Translations under genes and position numbers: made by a program
Notes under the pieces: model-generated
What the model was told of the DNA's origin: nothing
The model's database searches: none
What the model saw: the letters and a program-made list of their open reading frames with translations, nothing else
In this document: positions 5,438 through 13,436 of the stretch, piece after piece
Numbering within the stretch: position 1 is the first letter of the stretch
Layout of the letters: each line of letters opens with the position of its first letter
NCBI RefSeq assembly: GCF_000814825.1
Contig: NZ_CP009302.1
Coordinates: 1,674,001 to 1,738,000, forward strand
Direction of reading: 5' to 3'
Length of the DNA stretch: 64,000 nt
Origin: Berryella intestinalis
Lineage (GTDB): Bacteria; Actinomycetota; Coriobacteriia; Coriobacteriales; Eggerthellaceae

Positions 5438-7954
5438 CTACTTCTCGCTATCGGCCTTCTTCGCATCGTAGCGCGGCATGGGGCGGAACACCTGGAAGAG
5501 GATCGCGCCCAGAAGCACGCACGCCGCCACGAACCCGACCACGTTCATCTCGCCGGACAGGGCGGAGCCGAACTGGAAGATGATGAGGCCGATCACCCAG
5601 GCGAACACGGTCATGTAGCCGATCGCGGCCCAGAACCACTTCGCGGACGCCATCTGGTTGCGGATCGCGCCGATGGCCGCGAAGCACGGGGCGCACAGCA
5701 GGTTGAAGGCGCAGAACGCGGCCATGGCGTTCACATTGCCGTTGAACAGCGCGGCGAACGCGGCCCACAGGCTGGGATCGGCGTCGGAGGCATCCGACCC
5801 GAGGGCCGTGATGATGCCGACGGTGGCCACGACGTTCTCCTTCGCCACCAAGCCCGTGATGGAGGTGACGGCGGTCTCCCAGCCGCCGAATCCCAGCGGG
5901 ATGAAGATCCAGCCGATGGCATTGCCCAGCGCGGCCATGAGCGAGTAGCGCATGTAGCCGTCCATCTCGGTGTCGAGCATGCCGAACGAGCCCTCGTAGA
6001 ACCCGAAGTTCAGCAGGAACCACACGACGACCGACGAGACGAAGATGATGGTGCCCGCCTTGATGATGAACGCCTTGCAGCGATCCCACACCGACATGAG
6101 GACGGTGCGCGCCGCGGGGATGTGGTACGCGGGAAGCTCCATGACGAACGGAGAGGCTTCGCCGGCAAACCAGCGGGTCTTGCGCAGCATGATGGCGGAC
6201 ACGATGATGGCGATGATGCCCATGAAGTAGAACAGGGGCGACACCCAGGTGGCGTTCTGGATCGACCCGCCGGCGATGGAGCCGAAGATCAGGGCGATGA
6301 TCGGGGTTTTCGCCGAGCAGGGGATCATGGTCGTGGTCATGATGGTCAGACGGCGGTCGCGCTCGTCCTCGATGGTCTTGGTCGCCATGACCGCGGGCAC
6401 GCCGCAGCCGGTGGCCACCAAGATGGGGATGAAGGACTTACCGGACAGGCCGAACTTGCGGAAGATGCGGTCCATCAAAAACGCGATGCGCGCCATGTAC
6501 CCGCAGCACTCGAGGATAGCCAGCTCGAGGAACAGAACGGCCATCTGGGGCAGGAAGCCCAAAACGCTGCCGACGCCGGTGACGACGCCGTCGATGACGA
6601 GGCCCTTCACCCAGTCGGACGCCCCGATGGACTCCAGCCACCCCGTCACGACGGACGGAATGGAGGGCATGTAGGCGCCGTAATCGGCCGGGTTGGGCTC
6701 TTCGACTTCGAGCGCTTCGGCGAACCCTTCGGCGGAAACGGGCGTCACCGTGGTTTCCCCGGTCTCCTCGTCCTTGGCCTCGTAGACCCCTTCCACCTGC
6801 GCTTCCTCGGCGCTTTCGAGGAAGGCGGCGATGGCCTGCGCATCCTGTTCGGTGGGCTCTTCGGCCTTGAGGGCGGCGCTGACGGCCTCGGTGTCGATAC
6901 CCGCTTCCTCGGCGGCTGCGATGTAGGCGTCGATCTGGCCCTTAGCCTCGTCGAAGGCGCCCTTGTCCTCTTCGAACTGCTCGGTTCCGGTTATCAGCCA
7001 ACCGTCGCTGAACAGGTTGTCGTTCACCCAGTCGGTAGCCGCGGTTCCCACGGTGGAGATCGCGATGTAGTACACGAGGTACATGATCGCGATAAAGATG
7101 GGAAGGCCCCAGATGCGGCTGGTGAGGATGCGGTCGGCCTTTTCAGACGTGGACATGCCCCGCATCGAGCGCGTATAGGCCTCCGACACCACGTCCCCGA
7201 TCATGTCGTAGCGCTCGGACGTGATGATCGACTCGGCATCGTCGTTCAGTGCGTTCTCGAGGCCCTCGCGGATCGCGTCGATCGCCTGGACGTCGGCTGC
7301 GGGAAGCTTCAGCGAGTCGAGCGTGCGCTCCTCGCCCTCCAGCAGCTTGATGGCATGCCAGCGCACGGTCTCGGCGGGAACGCGCGAGGCCAGGATCGCC
7401 CCGACCTTCTCGATGGCGTCCTCGGCGTCGTTGGTGAACCGCACCGTGGGCGCGGGCACGCGCTTGCTTCGGGCGGCGTCGATCGCCGCATCGAGGAGCT
7501 TGTCGAGGCCGTCGTTTTTCAGGGCCGACACCGGAACGACCGGGCAGCCGAACTTGCTCGAAAGCTTGTCCAGATCGATCTTGTCGCCGTTTTTCGCCAC
7601 CAGGTCCATCATGTTGACGGCGATGACCACGGGAAGCCCCAGGTCGATCACCTGCGTGGTGAGGTACAGGTTTCGCTCGAGGTTGGTTGCGTCGACCAGG
7701 CTGATCACCGCATCGGGGCGGCCGTCGAGCAGGTAGTCGCGCGTGACGATCTCCTCGGGCGAATAAGGGGAAAGCGAGTACACGCCGGGAAGGTCGGTGA
7801 TGGTCACGTCCTTGTTCGCCCGGTACTGACCCTCCTTCTTCTCGACGGTGACGCCGGGCCAGTTGCCCACGTACTGCCGCGCTCCGGTAAGCGCGTTGAA
7901 CAGCGTGGTCTTGCCGCAGTTCGGATTGCCGGCAAGCGCTATGCGAATCGACAT
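5438..7954 (-). CDS. feoB: Ferrous iron transport protein B
   Basis: FeoB is the GTPase-coupled Fe(II) permease of the cytoplasmic membrane. In this 838-residue protein the N-terminal G domain shows G1 (GNPNCGKTT, residues 9-17), G3 (DLPGVYSL, 54-61) and G4 (NMMD, 114-117). A helical spacer reaches about 275. The membrane domain has the conserved Gate segments, including GCGVPAVMATKTI and PCSAKTP. Unusually, the segment between the first membrane span and the next hydrophobic region (about 322-435) is a roughly 115-residue insertion very rich in Glu, Asp and Ala. The start at 7954 is supported by GAAAGGA and by the G1 motif beginning eight residues later. It is co-transcribed downstream of two feoA genes. 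Confidence 0.95.
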   Translation of the reverse strand: MSIRIALAGNPNCGKTTLFNALTGARQYVGNWPGVTVEKKEGQYRANKDVTITDLPGVYSLSPYSPEEIVTRDYLLDGRPDAVISLVDATNLERNLYLTTQVIDLGLPVVIAVNMMDLVAKNGDKIDLDKLSSKFGCPVVPVSALKNDGLDKLLDAAIDAARSKRVPAPTVRFTNDAEDAIEKVGAILASRVPAETVRWHAIKLLEGEERTLDSLKLPAADVQAIDAIREGLENALNDDAESIITSERYDMIGDVVSEAYTRSMRGMSTSEKADRILTSRIWGLPIFIAIMYLVYYIAISTVGTAATDWVNDNLFSDGWLITGTEQFEEDKGAFDEAKGQIDAYIAAAEEAGIDTEAVSAALKAEEPTEQDAQAIAAFLESAEEAQVEGVYEAKDEETGETTVTPVSAEGFAEALEVEEPNPADYGAYMPSIPSVVTGWLESIGASDWVKGLVIDGVVTGVGSVLGFLPQMAVLFLELAILECCGYMARIAFLMDRIFRKFGLSGKSFIPILVATGCGVPAVMATKTIEDERDRRLTIMTTTMIPCSAKTPIIALIFGSIAGGSIQNATWVSPLFYFMGIIAIIVSAIMLRKTRWFAGEASPFVMELPAYHIPAARTVLMSVWDRCKAFIIKAGTIIFVSSVVVWFLLNFGFYEGSFGMLDTEMDGYMRYSLMAALGNAIGWIFIPLGFGGWETAVTSITGLVAKENVVATVGIITALGSDASDADPSLWAAFAALFNGNVNAMAAFCAFNLLCAPCFAAIGAIRNQMASAKWFWAAIGYMTVFAWVIGLIIFQFGSALSGEMNVVGFVAACVLLGAILFQVFRPMPRYDAKKADSEK

Positions 7955-8095
7955 CGAAGTCCTTTCACACGTTTTCGGATAGAAGACAGGCGCAGCTGGC
8001 GCAAAGTTCTGACCACATTGAGAAACTACCTGATGAAGGTACCTTTTCAACAACGCCGGACACATGCCGCGCGAACGCTGCGCAGAAGGTTTGCG

Positions 8096-8335
8096 CTAAT
8101 CGACCAGCACGCACTCGGCTTCGCTTTTGCGCAGCGACAGCTCGTAACCGCGAACCGTCAGCTCCAGGGGATCGCCCAGGGGAGCCACCTTGCGCACGAA
8201 CACCTCGGTCCCCTTGGTGATGCCCATATCCATGATGTGGCGCTTGATCGCGCCCGAACCCACAAGTCGCTTCACAACCGCCTTGTCCCCGATTGCGACA
8301 TCGCGAAGGGTTCTCTCCCGAACTTCTTCGGCCAT
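8096..8335 (-). CDS. feoA: FeoA-domain protein (second copy)
   Basis: This 79-residue SH3-like FeoA domain protein is a cytoplasmic partner thought to modulate FeoB. It shows the typical pattern of L-x-D-x-x-x-G followed by G-x-x-x-R-H-I-M-D-M-G-I-T-x-G (GSGAIKRHIMDMGITKG, about residues 27-43) and V-R-G-Y-E-L-S-L-R near the C-terminus. It lies 141 bases upstream of feoB on the same strand. An AAAGGAG sequence precedes the ATG at 8335. It is distinct in sequence from the upstream FeoA, so the two are not a recent duplication. Confidence 0.9.
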   Translation of the reverse strand: MAEEVRERTLRDVAIGDKAVVKRLVGSGAIKRHIMDMGITKGTEVFVRKVAPLGDPLELTVRGYELSLRKSEAECVLVD

Positions 8336-8435
8336 GTCCTCGTTTCTCCTTTCGTTGATGCGTGAACGATGCAGACCTATTCCCCACGGGGAGCCCCGAC
8401 ATAGGCGCTCCCTCCATTGAAGACGAGCGGAATCG

Positions 8436-8669
8436 CTAGCTGACCATGACCTTCATGGCCGTCGCGCGGTTGATGGCGACACGCGATCCTTTGATCTCGA
8501 CGATAAGGTTCCCAAGCTGGTCGGCCACAACGCGAACCTCCCCGCCCTCGACGAAGCCGAGGTTCTCGAGGTGGTGGACCGTGTCCTGCCTCTTCAGCTT
8601 GATTCCCGATATGCGCACCGTCGATCCCTGATCGGCGAATGCAAGCGGCCGCTCCATCGTCTCGCTCAT
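8436..8669 (-). CDS. feoA: FeoA-domain protein (first copy)
   Basis: This 77-residue FeoA-type SH3-like protein has the central motif LKRQDTVHHLENLGFVEGGEV (about residues 24-44). Its C-terminus is ...VEIKGSRVAINRATAMKVMV, as in the family. It is the first gene of the feoA-feoA-feoB operon. An AAGGAGG sequence lies ten bases before the ATG at 8669. Two FeoA proteins per operon is a known arrangement in Firmicutes and other anaerobes. The separate roles of the copies are not known from sequence. Confidence 0.9.
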   Translation of the reverse strand: MSETMERPLAFADQGSTVRISGIKLKRQDTVHHLENLGFVEGGEVRVVADQLGNLIVEIKGSRVAINRATAMKVMVS

Positions 8670-9151
8670 GGGCCGATCGCCTCCTTCCCCCTTCCGCCCG
8701 GCAAGCAGGCGGCCTCGTTGCCCGAAAGATCGTCGGGGGCGGCTCGGCTTGGCTGCAAGGCGAATCGTTCCCGGCGTTTTCGGACGGTTCCGCGCGACCG
8801 GACAGGGCGCGCGTCAAGAAACCGTTAGATGTTAAATCAATCGAACACCATTGAGTATTCTACGGCAAACAAATTGGGAAATAAATACAGAACTTGCGCT
8901 TTCCTCAACATAAAGCCAGATAGATGAGAGAGTTAGATAGAGATTCCATCACATCTCCCCATCGGCGGAACCCGCATCGGACCGACCCTCGGATTCGCCT
9001 GCACACATGATCGGGAAGCGCCGTTGATAGAAGATTTGTCCGATTCCGCCGCCGACACCCAGCAGCGAGTTCGTTTTTCCTGATAGTCGGGTAAAGTAGG
9101 GGTTACGTTCTCCACCGCCCTGACCGATGGCCCGAAACGAGAGGGACGAAC
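8670..9151. promoter_or_regulatory. Divergent intergenic region between feo operon and thrC
   Basis: This AT-richer stretch of about 480 bases has no convincing gene and must hold the divergent feoA and thrC promoters. An 18-bp interrupted palindrome TCAAT-N8-ATTGA lies at 8837-8854, followed by the minus-strand -10-like TAGAAT. It could be the operator controlling feo. Nearer thrC, TAAAGT at about 9094 resembles a plus-strand -10. No riboswitch was recognised. Confidence 0.45.
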
Positions 9152-10702
9152 ATGGCCGAAAACCTTTTCATCGACACGCGAGGAGCCTGCGCCGAAGGCG
9201 TTGCGTTCACCGAAGCCGTTGTGAACGGCCTTGCACAGGGCGGAGGACTGTACGTCCCCACCGCCATTCCCAAGATGGAAATCGATGAGATCTGCGACCT
9301 GGCGCACGTGCCCTACGCGCAGCGCGCAAGCCGGGTCTACCGCGCGTTCGGCATCGACCTTCCCGAAGCCGAGATCGATGCGCTGTGCGAACGAGCCTAC
9401 GGGGACAACTTCGACGACGAAAGGGTCGCGCCGGTGATCTCCCTCGACGACTCGACGCACATCCTCGAGCTTTGGCACGGTCCCACCAGCGCGTTCAAGG
9501 ATATGGCGCTCCAGTGCCTTCCGCTGTTCTTCAGCGCCAGCGCCCGAAAGCTGCGCGCGGAGGGCAAGCTGGGCGTCGAGCACATGATCCTGGTCGCGAC
9601 GTCGGGAGACACCGGGAAAGCCGCGCTCGCGGGATTCAGCGGAGTGGAAGGCGTGAGCATCGGGGTCATGTACCCCGACGGGGGCGTGAGCGACATCCAG
9701 TTCAAGCAGATGGCGACGCAGCGCGGAGACAACGTCGTCGTCTGGGGCGTCGCGGGGAACTTCGACGACTGCCAAACCGGGGCCAAGAACGTCTTCAAAG
9801 ACGGTGCGTTCGCCGATCGGCTGGAGGCCGACTACGGCATCGCCCTGTCAAGCGCCAACTCCATCAACTGGGGACGACTGATGCCCCAGATCGTCTATTA
9901 CGTTTCGGCCTACGCCGAGCTCGTGGCGAAAGGGGCGCTGCGCGCCGGCGACGAGGTCGACGTCTGCGTGCCCACCGGAAACTTCGGGAACATCCTCGCG
10001 GCGTACTACGCCAAGCGCATGGGCTGCCCCATCCGGATGCTCCTGTGCGCCAGCAACGAGAACCGCGTGCTCACCGATTTCATCAACACGGGCACCTACG
10101 ACATCTCGGAGCGGCCCTTCGTCAAGACCCCGACGCCGTCGATGGACATCCTGGTGTCGTCGAACCTGGAGCGGCAGCTGTTCGAGCTGACCGGGCGCGA
10201 CAGCGATGCGATACGCGGCTGGATGGAAGACCTCGCGACCGAGAAGCGCTTCCGCATCGACCGCGACACCTTCCAAGCGGTGCGCGCGCACCTCGTTGCC
10301 GACTCGGTCGACAACGAAACCTGCCTTGACGCCATCCGAGACGCCTACGAGCGCTACGACTACCTGATGGACCCCCATACGGCGGTTGCCTACAAAGCGG
10401 CCTGCAACCTGCGCAGCGACGATGTTCCCGTGATCATCGCCAGCACCGCCCACTGGGCCAAGTTCGGCGACAACGTGTACCGGGCGCTTCACGGGCTCAA
10501 GCCGACCGATCCGCTGCCCGCCGACGTCGCGGCGCTCACAGGGTGCCAGCTGAACGCCCTCATCGCAAGCGAAACCGGCGGCTCGGACGTCCCGATGGGC
10601 CTCGCCGAGCTGGACGGGCTGCCCATCCGCTTCACCGAGGTGATCGAGGGCGGCGCCGAACGCATCGAGGAAGCGCTGGTCGAATACCTTTCGAAGCGCT
10701 GA
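9152..10702 (+). CDS. thrC: Threonine synthase
   Basis: This pyridoxal-phosphate enzyme converts O-phosphohomoserine to threonine, the last step of threonine synthesis. The protein has 516 residues, the size of the long ThrC class (E. coli/yeast type). The PLP lysine lies in HGPTSAFKDMALQ (Lys116). The N-terminal GGLYVP motif and the phosphate-cup sequences ATSGDTGKAA and CVPTGNFGNILAAYYAK are intact. The start at 9152 follows GAGAGGGACG. It is transcribed alone, divergent from feo. A hairpin follows the stop. Confidence 0.96.
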   Translation: MAENLFIDTRGACAEGVAFTEAVVNGLAQGGGLYVPTAIPKMEIDEICDLAHVPYAQRASRVYRAFGIDLPEAEIDALCERAYGDNFDDERVAPVISLDDSTHILELWHGPTSAFKDMALQCLPLFFSASARKLRAEGKLGVEHMILVATSGDTGKAALAGFSGVEGVSIGVMYPDGGVSDIQFKQMATQRGDNVVVWGVAGNFDDCQTGAKNVFKDGAFADRLEADYGIALSSANSINWGRLMPQIVYYVSAYAELVAKGALRAGDEVDVCVPTGNFGNILAAYYAKRMGCPIRMLLCASNENRVLTDFINTGTYDISERPFVKTPTPSMDILVSSNLERQLFELTGRDSDAIRGWMEDLATEKRFRIDRDTFQAVRAHLVADSVDNETCLDAIRDAYERYDYLMDPHTAVAYKAACNLRSDDVPVIIASTAHWAKFGDNVYRALHGLKPTDPLPADVAALTGCQLNALIASETGGSDVPMGLAELDGLPIRFTEVIEGGAERIEEALVEYLSKR

Positions 10703-10708
10703 TCGCAA

Positions 10709-10732
10709 ACGACCCGAACGGACCCGGGTCGT
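10709..10732 (+). terminator. Hairpin after thrC
   Basis: ACGACCCG and CGGGTCGT form a perfect 8-bp stem with an 8-base loop, seven bases after the thrC stop. There is no T-run behind it, so it is a 3'-end stabiliser or weak terminator at best. Confidence 0.4.
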
Positions 10733-10948
10733 CACGGCGAAGCACGGGACGACCGGTCCGCGCCTCCATGCACGGCGGCTCCCGCCGTTCGAAACCGTTC
10801 GAATCGGTACGAACCGAAACGCACTGTTAGAATCGGGGTGTTCGTTTCGCACGTGCATAACAGAGGATCTGTCCGATCGGCGCGATAAGCTATATGCTGG
10901 TCTGACGCATCGAATTCGAGCCGACGCAACCGAAGAATCGAGGGGAAA

Positions 10949-11296
10949 ATGTTCGAGAACACCAACCTGTCTCCGCTTGTGCGCATCGCCATCTCCGTGG
11001 AAGGCGGTTCCCGCGGATCGATGTTCGGCCGCGGCGTCGCCGACCTCTGCCTGGGCGTGAGGGAGAAGGGCTCCCTGAACGCCGCCGCGAAAGACATGCA
11101 CATGGCCTACAGCAAGGCGTGGCGCATCATGAAGGATACCGAGAGCACCCTCGGCATCCGCCTGCTCGACCGAGACGGAGCCCACGGCTCGACGCTCACC
11201 CCCGAAGGCGACGCCCTGCTCGATTCGTACCTCGAAATCGACCGCGATCTGAACGAATACGCCCTGAAGCTGTTCGCTCAGAAGTTCAAGGCGTAA
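10949..11296 (+). CDS. ModE-type winged-helix regulator (LysR-like HTH, no effector domain)
   Basis: This 115-residue protein consists almost wholly of the ModE N-terminal DNA-binding domain. The helix-turn-helix is VREKGSLNAAAKDMHMAYSK (about residues 42-61) followed by the wing GIRLLDRDGAHGSTLTPEG. There is no C-terminal molybdate-binding Di-Mop domain. A stand-alone molbindin with two Mop repeats is encoded 28 kb away at 39.6 kb. An AGGGG sequence precedes the ATG. The last 19 bases overlap the 3' end of the prepilin peptidase gene on the opposite strand. Whether it senses molybdate is unknown. Eggerthellaceae carry many molybdoenzymes, which makes a related role plausible. Confidence 0.8.
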   Translation: MFENTNLSPLVRIAISVEGGSRGSMFGRGVADLCLGVREKGSLNAAAKDMHMAYSKAWRIMKDTESTLGIRLLDRDGAHGSTLTPEGDALLDSYLEIDRDLNEYALKLFAQKFKA

Positions 11297-11760
11297 AGCG
11301 GGCAGAACAACCCGCAGACCAGCCATAACGAAAGAGGCGGTGCCAGAGGTATCGTCTCTTTTCTCGTCCCGCGACCGCGCCTCCCCGCTATCAGTCCGAA
11401 TGCCGCCGCGCACAGAAAGCAAGCCGCAAATCCAACCGGGGCGCACGACCCCGTGGCAAGGCTCAGGGCGAACATGCAGCGGATATCCCCGCCCCCGATG
11501 GCATCGACGGAACCCTCGCGTGACAGCAGACGGTTCAGGACCAGGGCCGACAGAACCGAAAACGCACCGAAAACCGCCCCATCGACAAGACTGCGCATCC
11601 CAAGCGACACAAGCTGCAGGATCGATCCGAAAAACGCGATCGCGTAGCAATACAGGCGGGGAATGCGCCGTTCCCTCAGGTCGATCGCAACGCAGCGGGC
11701 CATCGAGAAAGCGACGACGGCCGCGCAGGCGAGGACGGCGATCGACCGGAACTCAGGCAT
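11278..11760 (-). CDS. Prepilin peptidase, A24 family (TadV/CpaA-like)
   Basis: This 160-residue polytopic membrane aspartyl protease would cleave the Flp and TadE-type prepilins encoded upstream. The two catalytic aspartates of the family are visible. The first is in CVAIDLRERRIP (Asp27) and the second in GGGDIRCMFAL near residue 93. About five hydrophobic segments are present, and no N-methylation domain, as in the short TadV/CpaA group. It is the last gene of the Tad operon. Its ATG overlaps the stop of the zinc-ribbon gene by eight bases, implying translational coupling. Confidence 0.85.
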   Translation of the reverse strand: MPEFRSIAVLACAAVVAFSMARCVAIDLRERRIPRLYCYAIAFFGSILQLVSLGMRSLVDGAVFGAFSVLSALVLNRLLSREGSVDAIGGGDIRCMFALSLATGSCAPVGFAACFLCAAAFGLIAGRRGRGTRKETIPLAPPLSLWLVCGLFCPLYALNF

Positions 11761-12079
11761 GCGCCCCCTCCATCACCGAGCACGACCATCCCGGCGAAAA
11801 CGTGAGGCGGAGAGAGCCGTCGGGGCAGGCTTCGACGGTGTACGGGCGCGGAGCGGACGCGCTCATGCGCAACACGAGGTTCTCGCCCCGCACATGCCGT
11901 TCTTCCGCGAAAGAGCCTCCCTCCTCCGAAACCGCAGGCGACGGAGCCTCGGCGGCTCCTGTGCCCGCATCCCCGCCTTCCGGGGTCTTTGGGTCCCGTT
12001 TCGAGTAATCGTGCAAGCATCCGTAGCACAGAGGGGCGTCGTCGAACGACATCGCCCCGCAAACCGGACATTTCTTCAT
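11753..12079 (-). CDS. Zinc-ribbon protein of the Tad operon, unknown function
   Basis: This 108-residue protein begins with a CxxC...CxxC zinc ribbon (MKKCPVCGAMSFDDAPLCYGCL). A low-complexity linker and a short C-terminal region of predicted beta strands follow. It has no membrane span or signal peptide. The ATG at 12079 is preceded by GGAAAGGAAG. It overlaps the prepilin peptidase start. A double-zinc-ribbon protein in a pilus operon is unexpected, and a role in assembly or regulation of the cluster can only be guessed from position. Confidence 0.7.
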   Translation of the reverse strand: MKKCPVCGAMSFDDAPLCYGCLHDYSKRDPKTPEGGDAGTGAAEAPSPAVSEEGGSFAEERHVRGENLVLRMSASAPRPYTVEACPDGSLRLTFSPGWSCSVMEGAHA

Positions 12080-12140
12080 CCCGCTTCCTTTCCGTCGTGC
12101 GCCATCCCCGTAGACGGCGCGATCGATCCCATCCGGGCCG

Positions 12141-12524
12141 CTACCGCGCGGCCCCATCGGGCAGCCGTTCGCCAGAACTTCTGCCGACAAAGGCGTTTCC
12201 GCAGGTGATGCACAGTTCATCACCTTCCGAGAACCAAGGCCTCCTTCTGTCCGAGAACCGTTCTAGAACTGCTCGGGCGCCGCGGCACCTGATCCTCGTC
12301 CGGGGCTTCACCGATCGGCGGGATTCGATGATCACCCCGCTTTTCGACACGAACGCCACGTCCAGATCGGCGCGCATCCCGAACGTATGGATATCGCAGC
12401 AGGGGCTCAGCATCACCACCCCTCCTTTTTCAGACTGGCCTATCAGCCCCCTCATGCGCTCGGCAAACCCTCCGGCAACCGAAACCGTCTCGACGGGAAA
12501 CCCCTGCCCCGTGTTGTCACCCAT
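12141..12524 (-). CDS. DUF192-family protein
   Basis: This 127-residue protein has the DUF192 signature. It shows A-x-x-F-x-x-R-x-x-G-L-x-G (VAGGFAERMRGLIGQ), a middle C-C-D-I-H-T-F-G-M segment and the following D-V-A-F-V-S-K-S-G-V-I strand. No signal peptide is seen, whereas many DUF192 proteins are exported. The family is of unknown biochemical function but recurs near TadE/TadG pilus genes in Gram-positive bacteria, so the linkage here is not unique. A CxxC pair near the end (ELCITCG) could bind metal. It begins one base after the stop of the gene upstream. Confidence 0.75.
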   Translation of the reverse strand: MGDNTGQGFPVETVSVAGGFAERMRGLIGQSEKGGVVMLSPCCDIHTFGMRADLDVAFVSKSGVIIESRRSVKPRTRIRCRGARAVLERFSDRRRPWFSEGDELCITCGNAFVGRSSGERLPDGAAR

Positions 12525-12525
12525 A

Positions 12526-12990
12526 TCAACCTCCTGTCTGATAGCTCACTACCACGCTCGTCTCTTCCCCTATCGAGGTGAACGCGGCGTACGCCCACCG
12601 CGTTTCTCCGCAGCCCCTCTCGCACGCCAGGCCCGCCGGCTCGCACGGATAGCATTTCCAGCCCGAGCGCTCCGCCTTCCAGGCAAACGAGCTCCGCGCG
12701 TCTTCGACCGGAAGATCGACGCTGTACCCGACGACCCCGTCTGCGCTCATCACGTTTCGCTCGCCTTCGATGAACCCGAGGCCGTCGGGAAGCGGACCTT
12801 CGAATCGATCGCCGACGCCCGAAGGATCCTCGCCCGACATCACCCGCCCAACAGCCGCACAGCTGCCCCGCACCGCCTCGAGAGACGGTGCGGCGACCCT
12901 TTCCGCCCATCTCCCGATCCAGCCCGAAGCGGCTATTGCGAATAGGAAAAGCGCGACGCATACGCCCGCTTTGAGACAGCGATCCCTCAC
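12526..12990 (-). CDS. Tad-operon membrane-anchored protein of unknown function
   Basis: From a GTG at 12990, overlapping the preceding TGA as GTGA, this gene encodes 154 residues. An N-terminal hydrophobic helix (about 7-27, AGVCVALFLFAIAASGWIG) acts as a signal anchor. The rest is a soluble extracellular domain with four or five cysteines (CYPCEPAGLACERGC) likely to be disulfide bonded. It lacks the G-xxxx-E prepilin motif of its neighbours. I do not recognise the family. Its place within the pilin block suggests a pilus-associated surface component. Confidence 0.65.
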   Translation of the reverse strand: MRDRCLKAGVCVALFLFAIAASGWIGRWAERVAAPSLEAVRGSCAAVGRVMSGEDPSGVGDRFEGPLPDGLGFIEGERNVMSADGVVGYSVDLPVEDARSSFAWKAERSGWKCYPCEPAGLACERGCGETRWAYAAFTSIGEETSVVVSYQTGG

Positions 12991-13436
12991 AGAACCACCC
13001 CCGGTTTGTACGGATCGACGGAAAACTCGACTTCGTGAACCGCAGGCTGGAAGTCGATTCCGAGAAACCCCGAGCGCATCGAAAGCCCGAAGAGTGAGGG
13101 TGTGAACTCCATGTGTCCGCGGAACCGAACGAAGCCCCACTCGTCGCGCTCGGCCGTGACGGAGCACTCCTCCCCGTCGCCGCACTGCCGCCTGAGCGCA
13201 TCCTCCACGAGCAGGCACCCGTCCTCCATGGTCTGACCATAGGCGGGGGCAGCCGCTGCCACGCGAACCTCCTGATGGAAAGCCCGATCGAACGACGCGC
13301 AATCCCCCAGGTACCTCACCGCGTTGAAAACCACGAGGGAAACGGCCAGCATGGCGGGAAACACCACCGCCAGCTCCACGGTCATCTGGCCCCTCTGGTT
13401 GACGATGCTCGGAAAGCCCCTTCCGATCAATCCCAT
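12987..13436 (-). CDS. TadE-like pseudopilin
   Basis: This 149-residue protein has a prepilin-type N-terminus. NQRGQMTVELAVVFPAMLAV places a Gly followed by Glu at +5, then a long hydrophobic helix (about 20-42) ending NAVRYLGD. This is the TadE pattern processed by an A24 peptidase. The C-terminal part is a soluble domain with paired cysteines (DGCLLVEDALRRQCGDGEEC). Its ATG overlaps the end of the TadG-like gene by ten bases. Confidence 0.78.
   Translation of the reverse strand: MGLIGRGFPSIVNQRGQMTVELAVVFPAMLAVSLVVFNAVRYLGDCASFDRAFHQEVRVAAAAPAYGQTMEDGCLLVEDALRRQCGDGEECSVTAERDEWGFVRFRGHMEFTPSLFGLSMRSGFLGIDFQPAVHEVEFSVDPYKPGVVL

Noticed and set aside
6122-8365. Plus-strand open frame of about 750 codons opposite feoB
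   Set aside because: Antisense shadow of feoB with skewed composition (Gly, Asp, His, Arg), no start signal and no domain.
10789-10821. Clustered TTCGAA/CGAACC repeats upstream of the modE-type gene as an insertion-sequence end
   Set aside because: Only short, imperfect repeats with no transposase or target duplication nearby; probably an operator or chance.
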